64,000 nucleotides of DNA from Elusimicrobiota bacterium (GCA_027452025.1 DAIDHI010000105.1:45056-109055); one strand, 5' to 3'; numbered from the stretch's first letter, positions 18,818 through 27,631 are shown. The notes: generated by a model from the sequence alone, not told the origin. Numbers and translations: made by a program.

Positions 18818-19845
18818 AGAAGATGCGCGCCGTGATGTTCTACGCCCCCAAGCAAATCCGCCTCGTCGAGGTCCCGCTGCCTTCTCCCGGGCCGGGAGAG
18901 ATCGTGGTCAAGGTCGGCGCGGCGCTGACCTGCGGCACCGACTTCAAGGCGTACCGGCAGGGCCACCGGGTGCTCCTCGGAGACCTGCCCGCGCCCTTCG
19001 GCCACGAGCTCGCGGGAACAGTGGTCGAGACGGGCAGCGGCGTGATCCACCTCAAGAACGGCGACCGCGTCGTCTGCGCCAACTCCGCCCCCTGCGACGA
19101 GTGCTTCTACTGCCGCCGCGGCCAGAACCAGCTCTGCGACCGGCTCAAGCTGCATAACGGAGCTTACGCCGAGTATAACCTCGTCCCGGCCCACATCGTG
19201 CGCCACAACGTCTGGAAGCTGCCGGACGCGCTCGGGTTTGCCGAAGCCGCGCTGTCCGAGCCTTTGGCCTGCGCGATCCACGGCGCGGAAGTGCTCTCGA
19301 CCGCGCTCGGGGAGACGACGGCCATCATCGGCTCCGGCCCGATGGCGCTGCTGCTCATCCAGGCTCTGCGCGCCAAAAACACCCGGGTGCTCGTCTTCGG
19401 CAGAGATCGCCAACGGCTCGAGCTCGCCCGCCAGGCCGGCGCTCACGAGGTCCACAGCGCGCACGACGTGGACCCGGTCGAGGCCGTGCGAGCCGCCACG
19501 GAAGGCCGCGGCGCCGACTGCGTCTTCGAAGCCGTCGGCCAGTCCGCCACCTGGCAGCAGAGCCTGGCGATGGTTCGCAAAGGCGGCCGCGTTTGCCTCT
19601 TCGGCGGCTGCGCGCAAGGCACGATGGTGCCCGTCGACGCCCACCGCGTCCACTACGGCCAGATCTCGCTTCACGGCGTCTTCCATCACACCCCGCTCTA
19701 TTTCAGGCAAGCAGTCGAGCTCCTCGGCCGCGGCGCGGTGCGCACGCAACTGCTCATCCACGGGCGCATTCCGCTCGGCGACGTGCCGGCCTTCTTCGAC
19801 GCCAACCACGAGCGCTCAGGCGCCAAGGTGGCCGTCATCCCTTGA
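18814..19845 (+). CDS. Zinc-dependent medium-chain alcohol/polyol dehydrogenase, second copy
   Basis: A 343-residue MDR dehydrogenase related to the first gene of the operon but clearly diverged. The catalytic zinc site is LTCGTD and GHELAGT. The structural zinc cysteines are in CDECFYCRRGQNQLC. The coenzyme motif is GSGPMA, a variant of the usual GxGxxG. It starts at GTG overlapping the aldolase stop (GTGA), with GGAGGCGG just upstream as a Shine-Dalgarno site. The ribD gene overlaps its end by 4 nt. Confidence 0.88.
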   Translation: MKKMRAVMFYAPKQIRLVEVPLPSPGPGEIVVKVGAALTCGTDFKAYRQGHRVLLGDLPAPFGHELAGTVVETGSGVIHLKNGDRVVCANSAPCDECFYCRRGQNQLCDRLKLHNGAYAEYNLVPAHIVRHNVWKLPDALGFAEAALSEPLACAIHGAEVLSTALGETTAIIGSGPMALLLIQALRAKNTRVLVFGRDRQRLELARQAGAHEVHSAHDVDPVEAVRAATEGRGADCVFEAVGQSATWQQSLAMVRKGGRVCLFGGCAQGTMVPVDAHRVHYGQISLHGVFHHTPLYFRQAVELLGRGAVRTQLLIHGRIPLGDVPAFFDANHERSGAKVAVIP

Positions 19846-20921
19846 GCCTGGAAGACGACCTCCCCTTCATGCGCCGGGCGCTGGCCCTGGCGGAGCGCGG
19901 CGGCCGCGCCGTCAGCCCCAATCCGATGGTCGGCTGCGTCCTGGTCAAAGGCGGGCGCGTGATCGCCGAGGGCCGGCATCGCCGCTTCGGCGGGCCGCAC
20001 GCCGAGGCCGAGGCCCTGGCGAAGGCCGGCGCCCGCGCCCGGGGCGCGACCATGTATGTCACCCTCGAGCCCTGCGTGGCGCACGCGGGCAAAAAGACCC
20101 CGCCCTGCGCCGCGGCCGCGGCGGCGGCGGGCCTTCGCCGCGTCGTCGTCGCCGTGCGCGATCCCAACCCCGCCGTGGCGGGCCGGGGCCTATCCGCGCT
20201 CCGGCGCGTCGGCGCGCGCGTCGAAGTCGGGCTCTGCGCCGGGCAAGCCGAGCGGCTCAACCGGGGGTTTTTCAGCAGGATGCGCCGAGGCCGGCCCTGG
20301 GTGATCCTCAAGGCCGCCCTCAGCCTCGACGGCCGGATGGCTTGCGCCAACGGCCGTTCGCAATGGATCACGGGCTCCTCCGCTCGCAAGGCCGCGCATC
20401 GGATGCGCGCCGAGAGCGACGCCGTCCTGGTCGGCGCCGGCACGGTCCTGGCCGACGATCCGCGGCTGACCTCGCGCCTAGGCGGGCGGCAGCCCCTCCG
20501 CGTCGTGCTGGACTCGGCGCTGCGAACGCCGCCGCGCGCCAGAATCCTCGACGGTCGGGCTCCCACGCTGATCTTCTCGTCCAAAACGGGCCGCCGCCGC
20601 AACGCCGAGGTGCTCCGCGCGCCCGGACGCGGCGGGCGCCTCGATTTGCGCGCCGTCCTACGGGAGCTTTCGCGCCGCGGCATCGGCACCCTGCTCGTCG
20701 AGGGCGGCCCGACCGTGCAAGCGGAGTTTCTGCGCCGCGGCCTTGTCGACGAGGCGGCCGTCTTCATCTCGCCCAAGCTGATCTCCGGGGCCGACGATCC
20801 CAACCGCGCGCCGCGGCTCATCGGCCATCGCCTCCGGAAGATCGGCGACGATTTCCTATTTTCCGGCCCCGTCCGTCAGCGAGGGATCCGGCGCGCCCTT
20901 GCCCGCTCTGTGCAAGTTTAA
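19842..20921 (+). CDS. ribD: Bifunctional riboflavin biosynthesis deaminase/reductase RibD
   Basis: A 359-residue two-domain enzyme that catalyses the second and third steps of riboflavin synthesis (pyrimidine deamination, then ribosyl side-chain reduction). The N-terminal CMP/dCMP deaminase-type domain has SPNPMVGCV, HAEAEAL (zinc His and catalytic Glu) and TLEPC...TPPC zinc cysteines. The C-terminal reductase domain starts near PWVILKAALSLDGRMA and has LLVEGGPTVQAEFL. The start is taken as TTG at 19842 (TTGA overlap with the upstream stop) because the next downstream ATG would trim conserved residues only slightly; both are possible. First gene of the riboflavin block. Confidence 0.95.
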   Translation: MSLEDDLPFMRRALALAERGGRAVSPNPMVGCVLVKGGRVIAEGRHRRFGGPHAEAEALAKAGARARGATMYVTLEPCVAHAGKKTPPCAAAAAAAGLRRVVVAVRDPNPAVAGRGLSALRRVGARVEVGLCAGQAERLNRGFFSRMRRGRPWVILKAALSLDGRMACANGRSQWITGSSARKAAHRMRAESDAVLVGAGTVLADDPRLTSRLGGRQPLRVVLDSALRTPPRARILDGRAPTLIFSSKTGRRRNAEVLRAPGRGGRLDLRAVLRELSRRGIGTLLVEGGPTVQAEFLRRGLVDEAAVFISPKLISGADDPNRAPRLIGHRLRKIGDDFLFSGPVRQRGIRRALARSVQV

Positions 20922-20947
20922 TCTAATCTTTTGCATCAAACTTACAC
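20910..20947. promoter_or_regulatory. Inverted repeat around a putative promoter before the Xre regulator
   Basis: GTGCAAGTTT (20910-20919) and AAACTTACAC (20938-20947) form an inverted repeat with 9 of 10 bases matching and an 18-nt AT-rich spacer. The spacer contains TCTAAT (20922-20927), which lies 17 nt after TTGCCC (20899-20904), so the arms flank a possible -10 element. The left arm overlaps the ribD stop codon. The arrangement looks like an operator for a dimeric repressor, most simply the HTH protein encoded 13 nt downstream. An RNA stem is the alternative reading. Confidence 0.5.
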
Positions 20948-20959
20948 GGAACCGCGAAC

Positions 20960-21379
20960 ATGCCTAAAAAGAGCGGGATATCGATCCGGCACCGCCGCGC
21001 GCTCAACAGGCTTTTCATTGCGGGAACTCTGCCTGCCCCCGATGCGCGGCTCACGCCCGGCCAATGGCTCAAGACGCTGCGCGTCGCCTACCACATGACC
21101 CAGAGGCAGCTCGCACGCAGGTCCGGCGCGCAGCAGGGTCACATCGCGCTCATGGAGCAGGACCGCTTGAGCCCGCGCATCGATACGCTTTCCAAATTAT
21201 TCGGCGCCCTGTTTTGCGATGTCATCGTGCTTCCGGTCCCGCGCAAACGGCCGGGCGACATCATGCGCGAACTGACGATGGGCGTCCCTACGAGTCGAAT
21301 GTGGGAGCTGCCGGGCGACCGTAAAACCCCTTGCAAGCCGAGGGGCCGATACCCTCGGCCGTCGCGTCGCCTGGAGTGA
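20960..21379 (+). CDS. Xre-family HTH transcriptional regulator inside the riboflavin operon
   Basis: A 139-residue protein with a Cro/C1-type helix-turn-helix at about 35-90 (WLKTLRVAYHMTQRQLARRSG, then HIALMEQDRL and IDTLSKLFGAL). An N-terminal arginine-rich segment and a basic tail flank it. The layout (short N-terminal region, single HTH, strand VIVLPVP after it) resembles small regulators such as the mobile mystery protein A type, but I cannot confirm family. It sits between ribD and ribE, 4 nt before ribE. The inverted repeat just upstream suggests autoregulation. Its codons are less GC-rich than those of its neighbours. Confidence 0.8.
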   Translation: MPKKSGISIRHRRALNRLFIAGTLPAPDARLTPGQWLKTLRVAYHMTQRQLARRSGAQQGHIALMEQDRLSPRIDTLSKLFGALFCDVIVLPVPRKRPGDIMRELTMGVPTSRMWELPGDRKTPCKPRGRYPRPSRRLE

Positions 21380-21383
21380 CGAT

Positions 21384-21962
21384 ATGTTCACCGGAATCAT
21401 CCAATCAACGGGCAGAGTGACCGCTAGGGGCAAGAGTTCCCTGGTCGTCGCCGCGCGCCTGCGCGGCCTGCGCGCCGGCGACAGCGTGGCCGTCAACGGC
21501 ACCTGCCTGACCGTCAAGCCGCCGCTAAAGACCGCCCGCTTGGCTTTCGACGTCAGCGACGAGACGTGGGCCCGGACGACGCTCGGCGCCCTCGCGCCCG
21601 GCGACGCCGTCAATTTGGAACCCGCGCTCAAGGCCGGCGACCCGCTTGGCGGACACATCGTCAGCGGCCACGTTGACGCCCGCGGCAAGATCCTGGAGCT
21701 GGCGGCGCAGCCGGAAGGCTTTGCGCGGCTTCGGGTCTCCTTGCCCGCGCCGCTGCGCGGCCTGGTCGCGCTGAAAGGCTCGATCGCCGTCGACGGCGTC
21801 AGCCTGACGGTTTCGGCGCTCGGGCGCGGCTATTTCGAGGCGGCGCTCGTGCCGCACACACTGGCGATGACCAACCTCGGCGCCCGCCGCCGCGGCCAAT
21901 GGGTCAACCTGGAGGCCGACGTGATCGCCCGCTACGTGCGCGCCGCGCTGAAAAACGGCTAG
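21384..21962 (+). CDS. ribE: Riboflavin synthase alpha chain
   Basis: A 192-residue enzyme that dismutates 6,7-dimethyl-8-ribityllumazine to riboflavin. It begins with the diagnostic MFTGIIQ and has two lumazine-binding repeats (about 1-95 and 96-190). The first contains GDSVAVNGTCLTV and the second SIAVDGVSLTV; GGHIVSGHVD joins them. Length is slightly under the usual 200-215 residues. It is followed after 15 nt by ribBA. Confidence 0.95.
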   Translation: MFTGIIQSTGRVTARGKSSLVVAARLRGLRAGDSVAVNGTCLTVKPPLKTARLAFDVSDETWARTTLGALAPGDAVNLEPALKAGDPLGGHIVSGHVDARGKILELAAQPEGFARLRVSLPAPLRGLVALKGSIAVDGVSLTVSALGRGYFEAALVPHTLAMTNLGARRRGQWVNLEADVIARYVRAALKNG

Positions 21963-21977
21963 AATGGCGGTGGACGC

Positions 21978-23207
21978 ATGAACTTTGACAAGATCGAGCG
22001 CGCCGTCGCCGACATCCGCCGCGGGCGGATGATCGTCGTCGTCGATGACCCCTCCCGCGAAAACGAGGGCGACGTCGTCGTGGCCGCGCAGATGTGCACG
22101 GAGAAGGTCATCAACTTCATGGCCCAGCATGCCAGGGGCCTGATCTGCGTGCCGATGCCGGGGGAGCGCCTCGACGCCCTGCGCCTGCGCGCCATGGTGG
22201 ACTCCACCAACCGCGAGGGTCCCGGCCCGGGCCGCGACACCGCCTTTTCCGTCTCGGTCGACGCCAAGCGCGGCACCACGACGGGGATCTCCGCCGCCGA
22301 CCGCGCGCAGACCGTGCGCGCGCTCATCGATCCGCGCTCCAAGCCCGAGGACCTGATCCGCCCGGGTCACATCTTCCCGCTGCGCGCCAAGGAAGGCGGA
22401 GTCCTCGTGCGCGCCGGCCACACCGAGGCCGCCGTGGACCTGGCGCGGCTCAGCGGCCTCTATCCCGCCGGCGTCATCTGCGAGGTGCTCAATGCCGACG
22501 GCACGATGGCGCGCACGACCCAGCTCCTGCGCTTCGCCAAGCGCCATAAGCTGCGCGTCATCACGATCAAGGACCTCATCGAGTATCGCCGGGCCAAGGA
22601 CCGCTTGGTCAAGAGAATGGCCAGCGCGCGGCTGCCCACGCGCTTCGGCCCCTTCATGCTCCACGTCTATCAGGAGACGCTGACGGGCAAGCAGCATTTG
22701 GCGCTCGTCAAAGGCATCGTCGAAGGCGCGAAGAACACCCTGGTGCGCGTGCACAGCTCCTGCATCACCGGCGACACCTTGTTTTCCGAGCGCTGCGATT
22801 GCGGCCAGCAGCTGGCCGCGGCGCTCCAGCAGATCTCGCAGGCCCCGCACGGCGTGCTCGTCTACCTCGGACAGGAAGGCCGCGGGATCGGCCTGCTCAA
22901 CAAGATCCGCTCCTATGGGCTGCAGGACCGCGGCCTCGACACGGTCGAGGCCAACCTCGCGCTGGGATTCGCGCCCGACCTGCGGGAATACGGCATCGGC
23001 GCTCAGATCCTGGCCGACCTCGGACTCTCCACGATCCGCATCCTCACCAACAATCCCCGCAAGATCGTGGGCATCGAGGGCTACGGCCTCAAAGTCGTGG
23101 AGCGCGTGCCGATCCAGATGCCCAGCAACAAGCACAACCGCCGCTACCTGCGTGCCAAGCGCGCCAAGCTCGGTCATTGGCTGGAAGAGGAGGAATCGCT
23201 GCCTTGA
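21978..23207 (+). CDS. ribBA: Bifunctional 3,4-dihydroxy-2-butanone-4-phosphate synthase/GTP cyclohydrolase II
   Basis: A 409-residue fusion. RibB (about 1-205) makes dihydroxybutanone phosphate from ribulose-5-phosphate; DDPSRENEGD and the loop after ISAADRAQT are typical. RibA (about 206-409) opens GTP; zinc cysteines lie in HSSCITGDTLFSERCDCG, and YLGQEGRGIGL is the catalytic region. The usual Glu after HS is Ser here (HSSC), a substitution also seen in some homologues. This fused form is common. The TGA stop overlaps the TTG start of ribH. Confidence 0.95.
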   Translation: MNFDKIERAVADIRRGRMIVVVDDPSRENEGDVVVAAQMCTEKVINFMAQHARGLICVPMPGERLDALRLRAMVDSTNREGPGPGRDTAFSVSVDAKRGTTTGISAADRAQTVRALIDPRSKPEDLIRPGHIFPLRAKEGGVLVRAGHTEAAVDLARLSGLYPAGVICEVLNADGTMARTTQLLRFAKRHKLRVITIKDLIEYRRAKDRLVKRMASARLPTRFGPFMLHVYQETLTGKQHLALVKGIVEGAKNTLVRVHSSCITGDTLFSERCDCGQQLAAALQQISQAPHGVLVYLGQEGRGIGLLNKIRSYGLQDRGLDTVEANLALGFAPDLREYGIGAQILADLGLSTIRILTNNPRKIVGIEGYGLKVVERVPIQMPSNKHNRRYLRAKRAKLGHWLEEEESLP

Positions 23208-23641
23208 AGGCGGAGAGGATCGCGATTGCCGTCTCGAAGTTCAACAAGCACGTCACCGAGAGGCTCCTGGCCAGCTGCCGACGGACGCTGGAGCGTTCGG
23301 GGGTGCGGCCGAAGCTCATCACGCGAGTCCCCGGCGGCTTCGAGCTGCCGTGGACCGTCAACGAGCTGGCTCTGAGCGGGAGTTACGAGGCGATCATCGC
23401 CCTCGGGTGCATCATGAAAGGCCAGACTCCGCAGAACGATCACCTGGCCCGGTCCGTGATCCATCACCTGCACGACATCTCGGTCCGCACGCGAGTGCCC
23501 GTGATCCTCGGCGTCATAACCCCGAGCACGCAGAAGCAGGCTCTCGATCGGACCCGCGGCGAGAACGACCGGGGCGAAGAAGCCGCTTTGGCCGCTCTAA
23601 TGATGCTTAAGCAATCGCGCCTGCTCAAGGAATCACGCTGA
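23204..23641 (+). CDS. ribH: 6,7-dimethyl-8-ribityllumazine synthase
   Basis: A 145-residue lumazine synthase, which condenses the RibD product with dihydroxybutanone phosphate. Typical segments are IAIAVSKFN at the N-terminus, PGGFELPW, GCIMKGQTPQNDHLA and the C-terminal NDRGEEAALAAL. The start is TTG at 23204, overlapping the ribBA stop, with AGGAGG at 23187-23192 as a Shine-Dalgarno site. The usual ETxHxxY segment reads QTPQNDHL, a slightly divergent substrate loop. nusB overlaps the end by 1 nt. Confidence 0.93.
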   Translation: MKAERIAIAVSKFNKHVTERLLASCRRTLERSGVRPKLITRVPGGFELPWTVNELALSGSYEAIIALGCIMKGQTPQNDHLARSVIHHLHDISVRTRVPVILGVITPSTQKQALDRTRGENDRGEEAALAALMMLKQSRLLKESR

Positions 23642-24081
23642 TGGGAAGAAGACGCCAATCCCGCGAGATCGCCCTCCAGGCGCTCTACATCGTCGACACC
23701 TCACGCACCGATCCGAAGGAGGCCTTCGCCATCGTCAACCGACGCGGCGAATCCGACGACCAGCAAGTCCTTGCTTTCGCGCAGACGCTGCTTTCGGGCG
23801 CCCTGGAATGCCGTCCCGAGCTCGACAAGCACATCGAGGACACGGCGGAGAACTGGGCGCTGTCGCGCATGGCCGCCGTCGACCGCAACGTCCTGCGGCT
23901 GGCCGCCTACGAGCTGCTCTATCGACTCGACACCCCGGTCAACGTGATCATCGACGAGGCCATCGAGATCGCCCGCAAGTATTCCACGGAAGAATCCACG
24001 CGCTTCATCAACGGCATCCTCGACAAGATCAAGGAACAGCGCCCCCGTCCCAATGGCCGTCCCGCCCAAGATCCGAGCTGA
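23641..24081 (+). CDS. nusB: Transcription antitermination factor NusB
   Basis: A 146-residue all-helical protein. With NusE (S10) it binds boxA RNA during antitermination of rRNA operons. SREIALQALY at the N-terminus, MAAVDRNVLRLAAYELLY and the C-terminal TEESTRFINGILDKI are the family's conserved blocks. ribH-nusB adjacency is common in bacteria. The 3' end overlaps ligA by 29 nt. Confidence 0.95.
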   Translation: MGRRRQSREIALQALYIVDTSRTDPKEAFAIVNRRGESDDQQVLAFAQTLLSGALECRPELDKHIEDTAENWALSRMAAVDRNVLRLAAYELLYRLDTPVNVIIDEAIEIARKYSTEESTRFINGILDKIKEQRPRPNGRPAQDPS

Positions 24082-26059
24082 GATCGACGTGCTGCGCGAC
24101 GAGATCCGCGAGCACGACAGGCTCTACTACCTGCTCGACGCTCCGAAGATCTCCGATACGGAGTACGACATGCTCATGCGGCGCCTCAAGGACCTCGAGG
24201 CCGGCTATCCCGCGGCCCTCACGCCGGACTCGCCCACGCAGCGCGTCTCCGGCGGGGTCTCGCCCGAGTTCGCGCCCGTGCGCCACGCCGCCCCGATGCT
24301 CTCGCTCGACAACGCCTACGGCGAAGACGAGATCCGCCAGTGGCACGAGCGCGTCCTGCGTCTCCTGCCCGCGGGCGAGAAGCCCGACTACGTCGTCGAG
24401 GCGAAGATCGACGGCCTCTCCTGCGCCCTGACCTACGACGACGGGCGCCTGGTCCGCGGGGCCACGCGGGGCGACGGCGAGGTCGGCGAGGACGTGACCG
24501 CCAACGCGCGAATGGTCCACAACGTCCCTTTTCGGCTAAAGCCCATCCGCGGCTCGGTGCCGAAGTCGCTGGAGATCCGCGGCGAGGTCGTCATGCTGAG
24601 CGAGGACTTCAAGCGGGTCAACGAGGCGCAAAAGGCCTCGGGCCGCGAGCCCTTCGCCAACCCGCGCAACTGCGCGGCGGGCTCCTTGCGCCAGAAGGAT
24701 CCTCGCGTCACGGCCAAGCGCCGCCTGCGCTTCTTCGTCCACTCCTTCGGCTCCTGGGAGGGCGGGCCGGAAGTCGGCAGCCACACGGAGTTTTTGGCCG
24801 CCTCCAAGGCCATGGGCTTCGTCGTCGAGCCCTACGAGGTCTACGACTCCATCGAGGGCGTCATCGGCCGCTACCGCGACTTCCGGGAGAACGTCCTGCC
24901 CAAGCTGCCTTACGCCGTCGACGGGCTCGTCATCAAGGTCGATTCCTATCCTCAGCAGCGTCGGCTGGGATTGACGTCCAAGAGCCCCCGCTGGGCCGTC
25001 GCCTTCAAGTATCCGGCGCAGCAGGCGAGCACCGTCGTCGAAAAGCTCTTCGCCTCCGTGGGCCGCACCGGAACGCTCACGCCCGTGGCCCAAGTCAAGC
25101 CCACCTATTGCGCCGGCGTCACGATCACCAACGTCAGCCTCCACAACTTCGACGAGGTCGAGCGCCTGGGCATCCACGAGGGCGACTCCGTGCTCATCGA
25201 GCGGGCCGGAGAGGTGATCCCCCAGGTGGTCAAGGTCACCGAACGCAAGAAAGGCGCCCGGCGCTTCCTTCCGCCGAAAAAATGCCCCGTCTGCGGCGGG
25301 CGGGTGGGAAAAGAACCGGAGTTCGTCGCCTACTACTGCGAAAATCCCTCTTGCCCGGCCCAGATCCGCCGCGGCCTGCTTCATTTCGCCTCGCGGCCGG
25401 CCCTCGACATCCATGGCCTCGGGGAGGCCGTCGTCGAGCAGTTGACGGCCTCCGGGCGGGTCAAGGACTTCGCCGATCTCTATACGCTGACCAAAGACGA
25501 TTTCCTCGCGCTCCCGCTCTTCGCCGACAAGCGCGCCGAGAACGTCCTGGCCCAGATCGAGGCCAGCAAGCAAAAGCCCCTCTCCAAGCTGGTCTACGGC
25601 CTCGGGATCCGCCACGTCGGAGAGAAGACCGCCGAAACGCTGGCGGAGCAATTCGGGCTCGACGCCCTCGCCCGAGCCTCGGCCGACGACCTGCAGAAGG
25701 TCCCCGAGATCGGGCCGATCGTCGCGCAGTCCCTGGCGGAGTTCTTCGCGACGCCCGAGGTCCAGGACCTCCTCGCCCGCCTGCGCAAGGCCGGACTCAA
25801 CTTCAGCAAGCTCGAGCGGCCCAAGACCGGCTCGCCGTTGGCGGGCAAGACCTTCGTCTTCACCGGCGAGCTGTCGTCCATGACGCGCGAAGAGGCCGCG
25901 GAAAAGGTGAAGTCGCTGGGCGCCAAGGCTTCCGGCTCGGTCTCGGCCAAGACGTCCTACGTGGTCGCGGGCCAGTCCCCGGGGTCCAAGCTCCAGCACG
26001 CTCTTCGGCTCGGGGTGGCGATCCTCAGCGAGCCGGATTTCCTAAAATTGGTCTCGTGA
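24053..26059 (+). CDS. ligA: NAD-dependent DNA ligase LigA
   Basis: A 668-residue bacterial DNA ligase with all domains. Order: Ia domain with YYLLDAPKISDTEYD (about 25-40), adenylation domain with AKIDG (adenylated Lys118), OB fold, zinc finger with CPVCGG and CENPSCPAQIRR, helix-hairpin-helix repeats (about 500-580) and a C-terminal BRCT domain (about 590-668, GKTFVFTGELSSM). It seals nicks during replication and repair using NAD. The ATG at 24053 lies inside the nusB coding sequence. Confidence 0.97.
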   Translation: MAVPPKIRAEIDVLRDEIREHDRLYYLLDAPKISDTEYDMLMRRLKDLEAGYPAALTPDSPTQRVSGGVSPEFAPVRHAAPMLSLDNAYGEDEIRQWHERVLRLLPAGEKPDYVVEAKIDGLSCALTYDDGRLVRGATRGDGEVGEDVTANARMVHNVPFRLKPIRGSVPKSLEIRGEVVMLSEDFKRVNEAQKASGREPFANPRNCAAGSLRQKDPRVTAKRRLRFFVHSFGSWEGGPEVGSHTEFLAASKAMGFVVEPYEVYDSIEGVIGRYRDFRENVLPKLPYAVDGLVIKVDSYPQQRRLGLTSKSPRWAVAFKYPAQQASTVVEKLFASVGRTGTLTPVAQVKPTYCAGVTITNVSLHNFDEVERLGIHEGDSVLIERAGEVIPQVVKVTERKKGARRFLPPKKCPVCGGRVGKEPEFVAYYCENPSCPAQIRRGLLHFASRPALDIHGLGEAVVEQLTASGRVKDFADLYTLTKDDFLALPLFADKRAENVLAQIEASKQKPLSKLVYGLGIRHVGEKTAETLAEQFGLDALARASADDLQKVPEIGPIVAQSLAEFFATPEVQDLLARLRKAGLNFSKLERPKTGSPLAGKTFVFTGELSSMTREEAAEKVKSLGAKASGSVSAKTSYVVAGQSPGSKLQHALRLGVAILSEPDFLKLVS

Positions 26060-27612
26060 CCGAGAAAAAGGAGCGCTACGCGCTGCTCAGCGTGGCGGAC
26101 AGAACCGGCATCATCGACTTCGCCTACGACTTGGCGGCGCTGGGCTTTACCATCATCTCCTCGGGCGCCACCGCCAGCGCCGTGCGCCAAGCGGAGCTCG
26201 AAATCGTAGACCTCAAGGATTTCGTCCATACGCCCGACCTGCTGGAAGGCCGCCTCAGCTTCCTGCATCCCAAGGTGGTCGCCGGCATCGCCGCCGAGCG
26301 CGACAATCCGGGGCGCATGCACGAGCTCGAGCGCCGCGGCGGAGTGCCCATCGACTTGGTCGCCGTCAACCTATACCCGGTGGCCGAAATCGTGGGCGAC
26401 GCCAAGCTCTCGCAAGCCGAAATCCTGGATTACATCGACCTCGCCGGTTCCGCGCTCTTGCGCGCCGCCGCGCGCAACTTCCGAGACGTGGTCTGCCTCT
26501 GCGATCCCGACGACTACCAGCCCGTGCTCGATTCGCTGAGGCAATACGACCGTCTCCCCCTCGATAAGAGGCAGACCCTCGCCGCCAAGGCCTTTCATTA
26601 CAGCGCGTATTACGACTCGACGGTGGCCCAGTATCTCGGCGGAAAATGGGACAAGCTGCCCGACGAGCTCGTCATCGGCCTCAAGAAGACCGCCGACCTG
26701 CATTACGGGGAGAACCCTCAGCAGCAGGGCGCGCTCTACACTCTCTCCGGCGCCAGGCCCTGGGGCCTCAACGCCGCCGAGCTCGTCTACGGAAAGCCTC
26801 TGTCCTACAATCACTACCTGGACCTGGAGGTGGCCTGGGAGCTGGCCACCGAGATCGGAGAGCCGGCTTGCGCCATCGTCAAGCACGGCGTCCCCGCCGG
26901 GCTGGCGACCTCGGAGAAGCTCTCCGAGGCCGCGCGTCTGGCCTACCGCTGCGATCCTCGCGGCTGTTTCCGCGCGACCGCCGCCGTCAACAGGGAATTG
27001 GAGGAGGACGCCGCGGCCTTTTTCGCCGCCGAATACGTCAGCTGCATCGCCGCGCCGGAGTTCTCGGACCGGGCGCTCTCCGTCTTGAAGTCGAAGAAGG
27101 ATATCCGCCTGGTGCGCCTGCCTTCGACATTGATCTCGGCCCATGAGATGGACTTCCGCTCCCTGGCCGGCGGCGTGCTCGTCCAGGAAAAGGACAACGG
27201 CCCGCTGGCCGCCCAGCCCAGAGCCGTCACCAAGCGCGCGCCCACCGAAGTCGAGATGAAAAGCCTCACCATGGCCTTCCACGCGGCCAAGCACGCGCGC
27301 ACGCACTGCGCCGTCCTCGCGCGCGGCAACCACACGATCGGCATCGGCAGCGGCCAGACCTCCCGCTTGGATGCCCTGCGACTGGCGCTGGTCAAGAGCC
27401 AGGAGCGCCATCCGATCCTGCCCGCGGGACTGCCGATCGTGCTCGCTTGCGACGGGACTCTGTCTTCCGAGCACGTCCACGAGGCCGCCCAAGGCGGCGT
27501 CACGGCCATCATCCAGCCCGGAGGCTCCAGCGACGACAGGGACGCCGTGGAGGCCTGCGATAAGCGCGGGCTGGCCATGATCTTCACGGGCCTGCGGCAC
27601 TTCCGGCACTGA
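26056..27612 (+). CDS. PurH-like protein (AICAR formyltransferase/IMP cyclohydrolase homologue) with altered active-site motifs
   Basis: A 518-residue protein that aligns over its whole length with PurH, which carries out the last two steps of IMP synthesis. The N-terminal MGS-like domain has LLSVADRTGIIDFA and NLYPV. The C-terminal domain has VKHGVPAG (the KH pair is kept), GSGQTSRLD and IIQPGGSSDDRD. Several usual catalytic positions differ. GRVKTLHP is GRLSFLHP here, so the cyclohydrolase Lys is lost; AAAKN is AAARN; and the SAFGG loop reads GCFRAT. The FFPFRD segment is also gone. It could be a divergent PurH or a paralogue with another role. GTG start overlaps the ligA stop by 4 nt. Confidence 0.8.
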   Translation: MTEKKERYALLSVADRTGIIDFAYDLAALGFTIISSGATASAVRQAELEIVDLKDFVHTPDLLEGRLSFLHPKVVAGIAAERDNPGRMHELERRGGVPIDLVAVNLYPVAEIVGDAKLSQAEILDYIDLAGSALLRAAARNFRDVVCLCDPDDYQPVLDSLRQYDRLPLDKRQTLAAKAFHYSAYYDSTVAQYLGGKWDKLPDELVIGLKKTADLHYGENPQQQGALYTLSGARPWGLNAAELVYGKPLSYNHYLDLEVAWELATEIGEPACAIVKHGVPAGLATSEKLSEAARLAYRCDPRGCFRATAAVNRELEEDAAAFFAAEYVSCIAAPEFSDRALSVLKSKKDIRLVRLPSTLISAHEMDFRSLAGGVLVQEKDNGPLAAQPRAVTKRAPTEVEMKSLTMAFHAAKHARTHCAVLARGNHTIGIGSGQTSRLDALRLALVKSQERHPILPAGLPIVLACDGTLSSEHVHEAAQGGVTAIIQPGGSSDDRDAVEACDKRGLAMIFTGLRHFRH

Positions 27613-27631
27613 TCCGCGGCCGTATCGTTGC

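Noticed and set aside
20850..21383. Search for an FMN riboswitch in front of the riboflavin genes
   Set aside because: The conserved segments of the FMN element are not visible before ribD, ribE or the operon start; only the inverted repeat was found.
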